8,047 nt of DNA. It comes from Holophagales bacterium. Its GTDB lineage: Bacteria; Acidobacteriota; Holophagae; Holophagales; Holophagaceae. The notes beneath the pieces were generated by a model. That model worked only from the letters and a program-made list of their open reading frames with translations. It made no database searches and was not told the origin of the DNA. A program made the position numbers and the translations under genes. Where the stretch lies: NCBI GenBank assembly GCA_031283145.1, contig JAITCJ010000040.1, positions 1 to 8,047 of the forward strand. Reading direction: 5' to 3'. This document shows positions 1 to 5,058 of the stretch, one piece after another (position 1 is the stretch's first letter; each line of letters begins with the position of its first letter).

Positions 1-112
1 AGTTTTTGAAAAACAGGGAACCCCTGATTTTTCAAAAACTTGCGGGCGGCGATTGCTCGCCGCCATACCAACTTGCAATCAAACGTAATGCCGTTTGATT
101 GCAAGTTGGTAT
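1..112. repeat. Multi-hairpin repeat, copy 1 (left end cut by window)
   Basis: Three consecutive palindromes. Stem 1 pairs 1-13 with 28-40 (13 bp), continued by CAGGG 14-18 with CCCTG 22-26 and one bulged base. Stem 2 pairs GGCGGCGA 45-52 with TCGCCGCC 57-64 around the loop TTGC. Stem 3 pairs 65-85 with 92-112, a perfect 21-bp stem with loop TAATGC. The same 112 bases recur at 4594-4705 with only four differences by my alignment. Copy 2 has a further hairpin to its left, so this copy is probably truncated by the window edge. It encodes no protein I can support. It is most likely a non-autonomous, MITE- or REP-like intergenic repeat; a role as transcription terminator or mRNA stabiliser is also possible. 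Confidence 0.9.
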
Positions 113-175
113 AAGCAGCATTCAATCCCGATAAGCAATGTTGTCAAGCAGTCGCGGACAAGCAGATCTGAAAGA

Positions 176-349
176 TATAGCAGTTCCACCTTTTGTTGTC
201 ATTCCCTCTATAGTTCACATCTGCGCTTTCCATTCCTGTCGGCGGCTCACTCCATTACCAGCGCGTGCCCCCACCCTTGGCAATCCCGTTTCGTTGTCTG
301 GAGAACACCCTGTGGACCAGTTGTGACAACCCAAAGTTGAATTGCTATA
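176..349. repeat. MITE-like element bounded by imperfect 26-bp terminal inverted repeats
   Basis: The left end 176-201 begins TATAGCAGTTCCAC and the right end 324-349 is its imperfect reverse complement (GTTGAATTGCTATA). About 21 of 26 positions match. The interior (202-323) has no convincing reading frame. The right boundary coincides with the point where the minus-strand ADP-ribosylglycohydrolase-like frame (350-418) loses its family resemblance, so the element probably inserted into that gene. Related TATAG(C/T)AGTTC sequences lie at 437-463 and 7759-7786. No target-site duplication is obvious. I see nothing else in 113-349. Confidence 0.6.
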
Positions 350-418
350 ACGTCTGCTCTTGTGTTTTAGTTTTTTAAAATGCGATCCCGCAATACTGCC
401 AATTATTGCCCCTAGCAT
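350..418 (-). pseudogene. ADP-ribosylglycohydrolase-like gene, N-terminal remnant
   Basis: Reading minus from ATG at 416-418, the first residues are MLGAIIGSIAGSHFKKLKHK. This closely resembles the conserved start of bacterial ADP-ribosylglycohydrolases (DraG/ARH family, typically MxGAIIGDIxGSxFE...), enzymes that remove ADP-ribose from proteins or nucleic acids and use acidic residues to bind two magnesium ions. The family is about 260 residues or more. Here only about 23 codons remain before the inverted-repeat element at 176-349 begins. The frame stays open through the element to 215, but that stretch shows no family features. The Asp of the usual GDIxGS motif is Ser here. A weak Shine-Dalgarno-like GGGACGG precedes the ATG by about four bases. 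It lies downstream of the methyltransferase gene on the same strand, so the two may once have been co-transcribed. The rest of the gene is not visible between 1 and 175. Confidence 0.55.
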
Positions 419-436
419 AATTCCGTCCCAAAACCT

Positions 437-463
437 TATAGTAGTTCAACTTTTTGTAGTTGA
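437..463. repeat. Short copy of the TATAG(C/T)AGTTC repeat motif with small hairpin
   Basis: TATAGTAGTTCAACTTTTTG followed by TAGTTGA closely matches 7759-7786 and resembles the ends of the element at 176-349. TCAACT (446-451) pairs with AGTTGA (458-463). It sits 7 bases beyond the stop codon of the methyltransferase gene. No T-run follows, so a terminator role is uncertain. Confidence 0.5.
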
Positions 464-469
464 TCCGGT

Positions 470-958
470 TCAATCATGGCTTGTGTTGCTTTTAAGGCTA
501 ATCATCTCTATCTTCAGCAACTCAGCCTTTCTCTCCAGGCCGCCAGCGTATCCTGTGAGCTGGCCGTTTGCTCCTATGACGCGATGGCAGGGGATTAGCA
601 GGAAAATGGGATTTGTCCCATTTGCTCGGCCTACAGCGCGGGAGAGCTTGGTATCGCCAAGCTCTTTGGCTATTTGTCCATAAGTTGTGGTCGCGCCATA
701 TGGGATGCCGGTTAAGCGGTCCCATACGCGGCGTTGAAAGGGTGTGCCTTTTGGCGCGATGGGAACAGAAAACTCTCTCAATCTGCCCGCAAAATAGGCG
801 CTTATTTCGTCCGCCAGCAATTTGGCTGCCGAAGCCTGAACATCATTAAGTTTGCCCGCAATCGGCGAAGCCGGCGGCACAAACATCAATCGCGTCAAAG
901 CTCCTTTTGCATCAAATACGGCGTCGAGATCGCCTATGGGAGTTGGAATCATGAGCAT
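470..958 (-). CDS. ogt: Methylated-DNA--protein-cysteine S-methyltransferase (O6-alkylguanine repair)
   Basis: Suicide repair protein of 162 residues that moves the alkyl group from O6-methylguanine (and O4-methylthymine) in DNA to its own cysteine in the cytoplasm. The C-terminal DNA-binding domain carries the full family signature: the FQRRVWDRLTGIPYG helix region (about 74-88), SRAVGRANGTNP (106-117) and the active-site IPCHRVIG with Cys124, followed by GYAGGLERKAELL. The N-terminal ribonuclease-like domain (1-65) is short and variable, as usual. Length fits the Ogt class without an AdaA domain, so this is a stand-alone repair enzyme and not the adaptive-response regulator. ATG at 958 has no strong Shine-Dalgarno; Met3 (ATG at 952) is an alternative start. 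A TATAAT-like -10 (plus-strand 976-981) lies close upstream. It is divergent from the 1261-4471 operon. Repeat sequences flank its 3' end. Confidence 0.95.
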   Translation of the reverse strand: MLMIPTPIGDLDAVFDAKGALTRLMFVPPASPIAGKLNDVQASAAKLLADEISAYFAGRLREFSVPIAPKGTPFQRRVWDRLTGIPYGATTTYGQIAKELGDTKLSRAVGRANGTNPIFLLIPCHRVIGANGQLTGYAGGLERKAELLKIEMISLKSNTSHD

Positions 959-1004
959 TGACGTTAACCAGAGAAATTATATGTGAAATACGCCATTTCA
1001 ACAA

Positions 1005-1043
1005 CCAAAAGGATTTACGCATTTTTGGAACACGCCCCAAAAA
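1005..1043. repeat. Alternative small hairpins upstream of ogt
   Basis: CCAAAA (1005-1010), TTTTTGG (1022-1028) and CCAAAAA (1037-1043) can pair in two mutually exclusive ways, with the middle block shared. The stems are only 6-7 bp. They belong to the palindrome-rich divergent region between 958 and 1261, which contains no gene I can support. Confidence 0.35.
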
Positions 1044-1052
1044 ACTTCCATA

Positions 1053-1141
1053 GACTTCTTTCGTAACCTTGACAAGACATTTTGAAATTACATATACAGA
1101 CAAGCAAAAAGTTTCTTGTTCAAGCGGTTATGAAAGAAGTC
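1053..1141. repeat. Imperfect inverted repeat spanning the promoter region
   Basis: GACTTCTTTCGTAACC (1053-1068) and GGTTATGAAAGAAGTC (1126-1141) are inverted copies matching at 15 of 16 bases. Towards the centre the similarity continues with small gaps: TTGACAAGACATTTTG from 1069 against the reverse complement of about 1108-1124. The TTGACA promoter element lies inside the left arm. It could be a mobile repeat or a regulatory palindrome. Confidence 0.6.
1069..1098 (+). promoter_or_regulatory. Candidate sigma70-type promoter for the 1261-4471 operon
   Basis: A perfect -35 box TTGACA (1069-1074) is followed after 18 bases by TATACA (1093-1098), one change from TATAAT. Transcription would begin near 1105 and give a leader of about 155 bases that contains the 1144-1174 hairpin. 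The promoter lies within the larger inverted repeat 1053-1141. A perfect TATAAT also occurs at 1183-1188 but lacks a good -35 box. Confidence 0.45.
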
Positions 1142-1183
1142 TCATATCAAAATTGCGTTCCGCGATTTTGATATAGAACCGCT
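1123..1183. repeat. Nested hairpin in the operon leader
   Basis: The inner stem pairs 1144-1157 with 1161-1174 (14 positions, one G-T wobble) around a three-base loop TTC. The outer stem pairs AGCGGTT (1123-1129) with AACCGCT (1177-1183). Read on the minus strand the right edge is TATAGCGGTTC, like the TATAGCAGTTC ends of the elements at 176 and 7759. It may therefore be another member of the intergenic repeat family rather than a dedicated regulator. Confidence 0.65.
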
Positions 1184-1260
1184 ATAATTGGCGTATCGGT
1201 ATTGTTGCCGCGTCTTGTTTTATGCTCTATTGAATTATCCAATTTTTCACCGGAGAAATC

Positions 1261-2445
1261 ATGATTGCGCTGTCACGCTTAACACGCGGCGTCTGTTCTG
1301 TGGCCGCTTCATTCCTGATGGCGCTTCTATTTGTTCTATCCGCAGGTACAGCGGAAGCCGAAACTGCCGCACCCATTGCCCCGGCAAAAAAGCCGCTGCG
1401 AATCCTCATTTTGGGCGGAACGGGCTTCCTGGGACCCGCCACAATTGACGCGGCCCTGGCTCGCGGCCATGTGGTGACAATGTTCAACCGCGGCAGAACG
1501 CGGCCGGAGTTGTATCCAAATGTTGAAAAACTTCATGGCGACAGGGACCCCGCTAAGGGCGGCGGTCTTAAAGAACTGGAAAGAGGGCAGTGGGATGTAG
1601 TAATTGACAACAGCGGCTATTACCCTCGCCATGTAAAAGCGTCAGCCACCCTGTTATCCAAACGTTGCAGACATTATATTTATATAAGCAGTGTCAGCGC
1701 CTACAGAGAGCCGAATCCAATCGGCGGCGATGAAGACGCGCCCCTTGCGGTCATGGCAGACCCTGCTGTCGAGGACATGGGCAAGAACTATGAGAATTTT
1801 GGCCCGCTGAAAGCTCTGTGCGAAAGAGCCGCTCAAGCCGCCATGCCAGGCAGGACTACCGTTATCCGACCGGGATACATAGTCGGGCCGGACGACTCTT
1901 CGGGGCGTTTTACGTATTGGCCCGTAAAATTTGACAATGGGGGCAAGGTTCTGGTTCCCGGCAGTCCCAATGACCCTGTTCAGGTAATTGACGTGCGCGA
2001 CCTTGGGGAATGGCTGGTAAAACTGGCTGAAAATGGCACTATGGGGGTTTTCACGGCTGCCGGACCGGAAAATGAACTCAAATGGGGGGAATTGATTGAA
2101 GCGTGTGTCGGAGCCTCAACCGCCGATCCCAAACCGCGGCCTGTTTGGATCAACAGCGATGTCATTCAAAAATCTCACGCGGTGGGCATGTACCCGATTT
2201 GGGTACCACCCATCGGCCACTATGCCGGTTTCCACAAGTGGAGCAACAAAAGGGCTGTCAATGTCGGCCTCAAGTTTCGCCCAATCTCCGACACGGTAAG
2301 GGATACGCTGGCTTGGTACAGGGAACAGGAAAAAGTTGAAAACGGCCGCGTCAGACTGGCTGCCCCAACAGATGAAGCGGAAGCCAAACTGTTGGAAGCG
2401 TTCAAACTGGATTTGCTGAACGCGCTGGAACAGGTTTTGAAATAA
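1261..2445 (+). CDS. Exported NAD-dependent epimerase/dehydratase-like protein (extended SDR)
   Basis: 394 residues. A Sec-type signal peptide occupies about 1-33: basic start, hydrophobic core 12-28, AEA cleavage-like site. A Rossmann fold follows. LRILILGGTGFLGP has the nucleotide-binding GGTGFLG at 52-58, then NRGRT (76-80) and WDVVIDNSGYYPRH (111-124). Next are YISSVSAY (141-148), GPLKALCE (181-188), VIRPGYIVGPDD and the family C-terminal VRDTLAW. The overall pattern is that of the isoflavone-reductase/CSP41-like extended SDR group, which includes signal-peptide-bearing members. The YxxxK catalytic motif (usually YGPLK in this group as I recall it) reads FGPLK here, with Phe180 in place of Tyr. 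The substrate is unknown. The start is ATG 1261, with CGGAG 5 bases upstream. It is the first gene of a likely three-gene operon; 33 bases separate it from the next. Confidence 0.85.
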   Translation: MIALSRLTRGVCSVAASFLMALLFVLSAGTAEAETAAPIAPAKKPLRILILGGTGFLGPATIDAALARGHVVTMFNRGRTRPELYPNVEKLHGDRDPAKGGGLKELERGQWDVVIDNSGYYPRHVKASATLLSKRCRHYIYISSVSAYREPNPIGGDEDAPLAVMADPAVEDMGKNYENFGPLKALCERAAQAAMPGRTTVIRPGYIVGPDDSSGRFTYWPVKFDNGGKVLVPGSPNDPVQVIDVRDLGEWLVKLAENGTMGVFTAAGPENELKWGELIEACVGASTADPKPRPVWINSDVIQKSHAVGMYPIWVPPIGHYAGFHKWSNKRAVNVGLKFRPISDTVRDTLAWYREQEKVENGRVRLAAPTDEAEAKLLEAFKLDLLNALEQVLK

Positions 2446-2467
2446 GAATAACGGCTTCACACATAAA

Positions 2468-2473
2468 AAGGAG
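2468..2473 (+). promoter_or_regulatory. Shine-Dalgarno site that fixes a TTG start
   Basis: AAGGAG lies 5 bases before TTG at 2479. The only in-frame ATG nearby (2581) has no Shine-Dalgarno upstream and begins inside the conserved MIRPxxFGFN block. The TTG is therefore the better start. Confidence 0.75.
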
Positions 2474-2478
2474 TCGCT

Positions 2479-3465
2479 TTGCCGCACGCAAGAAGAATCA
2501 CTTCCGCAAGCATCGCAGATGGTGACGCAAATTTGCCGTCCCCAGTCGCGCCGGAAACACATTTGACTTCAAGCGTATTGATGATAAGACCCGTTCAATT
2601 TGGCTTTAATGAAGAAACGGCTGTGAATAACGCTTTCCAAAAAAGGGGCGGAGGACCTGTACAAGAGTCTGCTCTGGCGGAATTTGACAGCTTCGTCAAA
2701 CTGCTTGAAGCAAGCGGCATAAATGTCACTGTGATTGAAGATACCGCCAGTCCCCATACGCCCGACTCCATATTTCCAAACAACTGGTTCTCCACACACT
2801 CCACAGGCGAGTTGGTGCTGTATCCGATGCGTGCCCCAAACCGCCGGCAAGAACGAAAAGAAGCCCCACTCCAAGCAATTAAAGAGCTTGGTGAAAAAGG
2901 CCGCATGAAAAGGATTTTAGACCTGTCAGGATGGGAAGCCAAAGGGCGTTTTTTGGAAGGAACGGGCAGCATGGTTCTGGACAGAGCCAATAAGACAGCC
3001 TTTGTCTGCCGGTCGCCAAGAAGCGATGAAGACGTCCTCATCCGGTTCTGCGAGGAGCTTGACTACAGCTATTATTACTTTAACGCTTATGACCGCGATA
3101 TGTCACTTGTTTATCACACAAATGTTATGATGTGTATGGGCGATAAATTTGTAGTTGTCTGTTTGGATTCAATACGCGACGACAATGAAAGAAAAACATT
3201 CATTGAAATTGTAAAAAAACGCGATAAGGAAATTGTGGACATATCACTTGAACAGATGGAAAAATTCGCCGGCAATATGTTGCAATTAAAATGCCGAAAT
3301 AATGAAAGCCTCCTGGTAATGTCGTCAACGGCCAGAGCTTCATTGAGCGGCAAACAGGCGGCGGCTTTGGAAAAATACTGCAAAATTATCGCGCCGGAAA
3401 TCAGCGCCATTGAAACAAACGGCGGCGGCTCCGTGCGCTGCATGCTTGCGGAATTGTTTTTTTAG
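2479..3465 (+). CDS. ctlX: CtlX-type amidinotransferase/citrulline hydrolase family protein
   Basis: 328-residue cytoplasmic member of the guanidino-group-modifying (arginine deiminase/amidinotransferase) superfamily. Visible family blocks are MIRPVQFGFNEETAVNNAFQ (35-54), PDSIFPNNWFSTH (95-107), LEGTGSMVLD (159-168), YHTNVMMCMG (212-221) and the C-terminal GGGSVRCMLAELFF. Likely catalytic residues by family analogy are Asp96, Glu160, His213 and the nucleophile Cys321. The best match I know is the CtlX citrulline-utilisation group, but the exact substrate (citrulline, arginine or another guanidino compound) is inferred. The TTG start with a strong Shine-Dalgarno gives about 34 residues ahead of the conserved MIRP block, rich in Ser, Ala and Pro, with no clear signal peptide; this extension is unusual. 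It lies 33 bases after the dehydrogenase-like gene and 19 before the exonuclease gene. Confidence 0.85.
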   Translation: MPHARRITSASIADGDANLPSPVAPETHLTSSVLMIRPVQFGFNEETAVNNAFQKRGGGPVQESALAEFDSFVKLLEASGINVTVIEDTASPHTPDSIFPNNWFSTHSTGELVLYPMRAPNRRQERKEAPLQAIKELGEKGRMKRILDLSGWEAKGRFLEGTGSMVLDRANKTAFVCRSPRSDEDVLIRFCEELDYSYYYFNAYDRDMSLVYHTNVMMCMGDKFVVVCLDSIRDDNERKTFIEIVKKRDKEIVDISLEQMEKFAGNMLQLKCRNNESLLVMSSTARASLSGKQAAALEKYCKIIAPEISAIETNGGGSVRCMLAELFF

Positions 3466-3484
3466 AATAGCTTTTGAGGTGTAC

Positions 3485-4471
3485 ATGGCAGACCAGGTCC
3501 CCATTAAATCATTCAAAGAAGGCGAGGTGTTTAAGGGCTATCTGCTCACGCAGGAAGTCGCTTACAAGACCAGTTCCAGAGGAACGGACTACCTTGAGCT
3601 TACCCTGTCCGACTCGACAGGCCGCATAAAGGCGTACCTGTGGGATTTGAGAGCCGTTGATGGCGACATGGACCTGGTGCGGCCCGACGCGTTTTTAAAA
3701 GTCAAGGGTTCCGTTTCCATTTACAACAGCCGGCTCCAGCTTAAATTGGACAAAATCCGCCATGCGCCTGACGGAGAGATACCTGATATGTCCAACTTTT
3801 TCCCGCTGTCAAACAGAGACGCCGATGAAATGCTCGCCGAACTGGATCGCTTCATTGACAGCTTGAGAGACCCTTGGCTCAATAAATTAGTCGCGGCTAT
3901 GCTGCGGTATAATAGCGCGCTGCGCGAGGCATTCGTGAGAGCGCCAGCCGCCAAGCACCTTCACCATGTATATATCGGAGGTTTGCTGGAGCACACGCTT
4001 TCGGTAGCTTCAATGGCGGAAAAAGCCTGCGGCCATTACAGTGGATTGAACAGAGACATGGTCATAGCCTCAGCCATTTTGCACGACATCGGGAAAGTCG
4101 CCGAACTCTGTTATAACCGCTCCTTTGGCTACACAGACGAAGGTAATTTGCTGGGACATATTTCCATTGAAATACAGTGGGTTCAAGACGCGATATCCGG
4201 CATTGATAATTTTCCCGATGAAATCAGGCGGCAATTACTCCATATATTGTTGAGCCACCACGGGAAACTGGAATTTGGCTCACCAGTTTTACCAAAAACG
4301 CCTGAAGCTATTTTGGTTCACTATTTAGACGACCTGGACGGCAAACTGGAATCAGTATTTACCAATATCAAAGAAGACTGCGGAACAGGAAACTGGACGC
4401 AGTACAGCAAATCCCTGGAACGCCCGATATATAAGGTACACTGGCCTTCTGTGGATGCTGAGATCGGATAA
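3485..4471 (+). CDS. yhaM: YhaM-type 3'-5' exoribonuclease (OB-fold plus HD domain)
   Basis: 328 residues. The N-terminal OB-fold nucleic-acid-binding domain (about 10-95) shows FKGYLLTQEVAYKTSSRG and ITLSDxTG-like ELTLSDSTGRIKAYLWD. The C-terminal HD-superfamily domain (about 140-300) has HHVYIGGLLEHTLSV (160-174), the metal-binding ILHDIGK with His200-Asp201, GH at 224-225, LSHHGKLEFGSP (256-266) and HYLDDLDGK (279-287). This order and spacing are those of Bacillus subtilis YhaM, a manganese-dependent 3'-5' exonuclease that trims mRNA 3' ends in the cytoplasm. An earlier in-frame ATG at 3410 would add 25 residues inside the ctlX end without similarity, so ATG 3485, with GAGGTG a few bases upstream, is preferred. 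It is the third gene of the operon. A degenerate gene start follows 19 bases after its stop. Confidence 0.93.
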   Translation: MADQVPIKSFKEGEVFKGYLLTQEVAYKTSSRGTDYLELTLSDSTGRIKAYLWDLRAVDGDMDLVRPDAFLKVKGSVSIYNSRLQLKLDKIRHAPDGEIPDMSNFFPLSNRDADEMLAELDRFIDSLRDPWLNKLVAAMLRYNSALREAFVRAPAAKHLHHVYIGGLLEHTLSVASMAEKACGHYSGLNRDMVIASAILHDIGKVAELCYNRSFGYTDEGNLLGHISIEIQWVQDAISGIDNFPDEIRRQLLHILLSHHGKLEFGSPVLPKTPEAILVHYLDDLDGKLESVFTNIKEDCGTGNWTQYSKSLERPIYKVHWPSVDAEIG

Positions 4472-4490
4472 GTTAAGAGAGGGACCATTC

Positions 4491-4553
4491 ATGCGGAGCC
4501 AAGTAAAATTCTTATACGGGGTAAATATATTTGCGCGTACAGAATTACTAATA
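4491..4553 (+). pseudogene. Truncated duplicate of the start of the 5043-6239 gene
   Basis: ATG 4491 is preceded by AGAGGG seven bases upstream and lies 19 bases after the exonuclease stop, which is the spacing used within the operon. The first residues MRSQVKF match MRSQLKF of the secreted protein at 5043. At DNA level 4483-4514 and 5035-5066 agree at about 28 of 32 bases, including the bases just before the start codon. After that the sequences diverge, and from 4551 the frame enters the multi-hairpin repeat and ends at 4691 as a 66-codon frame of mostly repeat-derived sequence. I read it as a relic of a gene start cut off by the element. A short expressed peptide cannot be excluded. Confidence 0.5.
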
Positions 4554-4705
4554 CCAAGTCGCGTTCAATTGACATTGAACGCTAAAGCGCCAAAGTTTTT
4601 GAAAAACAGGGAAACCCTGATTTTTCAAAGACTTGCGGGCGGCGATTGCTCGCCGCCATACCAACCTGCAATCAAACGTAATGCCCTTTGATTGCAAGTT
4701 GGTAT
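4551..4705. repeat. Multi-hairpin repeat, copy 2 (apparently complete)
   Basis: The element begins ATACCAA (4551-4557) and ends TTGGTAT (4699-4705), a 7-bp terminal inverted repeat. It holds four hairpins. GCGTTCAAT 4561-4569 pairs with ATTGAACGC 4574-4582, and 4594-4606 pairs with 4621-4633. GGCGGCGA 4638-4645 pairs with TCGCCGCC 4650-4657, and 4658-4678 pairs with 4685-4705. Positions 4594-4705 match 1-112 at 108 of 112 bases. Three of the four differences fall in stems and weaken pairing here (C against A, C against C, G-T wobble), whereas copy 1 has perfect stems. Copy 2 thus looks like the drifting one. It separates the truncated start at 4491 from the small Cys-rich gene. Confidence 0.8.
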
Positions 4706-4721
4706 GAGTTATTGTGTTACT

Positions 4722-4741
4722 CACTGTCATAATTGACAGTG
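4722..4741. promoter_or_regulatory. Palindrome upstream of the Cys-rich gene, possible operator
   Basis: CACTGTCA (4722-4729) and TGACAGTG (4734-4741) are perfect inverted 8-mers around TAAT. The centre contains CATAAT, a possible -10 box (4728-4733), although the matching -35 position is poor. It lies 20 bases before the ATG at 4762. A dimeric repressor site or a small leader hairpin are both possible. Confidence 0.4.
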
Positions 4742-4751
4742 CTTATGCCAC

Positions 4752-4756
4752 GGAGG
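4752..4756 (+). promoter_or_regulatory. Shine-Dalgarno GGAGG choosing ATG 4762
   Basis: A perfect GGAGG lies 5 bases before ATG 4762. A longer frame from GTG 4714 would have no comparable site and would place 16 residues in front of the signal peptide. Confidence 0.7.
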
Positions 4757-4761
4757 CTCCA

Positions 4762-5058
4762 ATGTTCGTAAACGCGCTCTTTCTCATAGCCGGTTTGTTG
4801 TCCGGCGGACCGGCAGCCAACCCCCCTGACCCCATCTCACATGACACGGCGGCTTCGGATGAGCCTTTTTGGGATACTCCCGCCGTGGGGTCTTGCGGCT
4901 GTAGTACTACCTGTCCTCCCAGCATAATTGAAAATGGTAAATATTACTACAATAATGGGTGTCTATCAGTAAAAAGCCAGAACTATCTAGTTTGTTTTTA
5001 TCGTAACAATACTACAAATGCTGGACCCACCATGGAGCATTCATGCGAAGCCAATTGA
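4762..5058 (+). CDS. Small secreted six-cysteine protein of unknown function
   Basis: 98 residues, not recognised. Residues 1-19 (MFVNALFLIAGLLSGGPAA) look like a signal peptide. A Pro/Asp/Ser-rich linker follows (20-43), then a compact cysteine-rich domain with Cys45, 47, 51, 67, 78 and 95. The order is CGCSTTC, YYYNNGC, VCFYRNN and HSCEAN. Six cysteines in about 50 residues of an exported protein suggest three disulfides formed in the periplasm or outside the cell. The first cysteine is not at a lipobox, so a lipoprotein is unlikely. The last 16 bases overlap the start of the next gene, so the two are probably translationally coupled and may act together. It follows the repeat element and a palindrome. 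The family may be lineage-specific; it could be a secreted peptide, adhesin or inhibitor, but nothing in the sequence decides this. Confidence 0.65.
   Translation: MFVNALFLIAGLLSGGPAANPPDPISHDTAASDEPFWDTPAVGSCGCSTTCPPSIIENGKYYYNNGCLSVKSQNYLVCFYRNNTTNAGPTMEHSCEAN

Noticed and set aside
1..112. CRISPR array or tRNA gene as explanation of the hairpins
   Set aside because: There are no regularly spaced direct repeats with unique spacers and no cloverleaf or anticodon arm; only nested inverted repeats are seen.
113..175. Possible remaining body of the interrupted ADP-ribosylglycohydrolase left of the element
   Set aside because: One minus-strand frame is open (LSDLLVRDCLTTLLIGIECC) but shows none of the family motifs, and it leads directly into the multi-hairpin repeat.
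95..340. Open plus-strand frame of 81 codons
   Set aside because: It overlaps the multi-hairpin repeat and the inverted-repeat element, has no Shine-Dalgarno, and the protein (rich in Ser, His, Arg) has no recognisable features.
912..1103. Minus-strand frame of 63 codons overlapping the ogt start
   Set aside because: It is out of frame with ogt, basic and without features, and lies in the palindrome-rich intergenic region.
1183..1188. Perfect TATAAT as the main operon promoter
   Set aside because: No acceptable -35 box lies 16-18 bases upstream, and the sequence is part of the TATAGCGGTTC repeat edge.
3410..3484. Upstream ATG start for the YhaM-type gene
   Set aside because: The added 25 residues overlap the ctlX 3' end in another frame and have no similarity to the family; ATG 3485 has a proper Shine-Dalgarno and begins right before the OB-fold.
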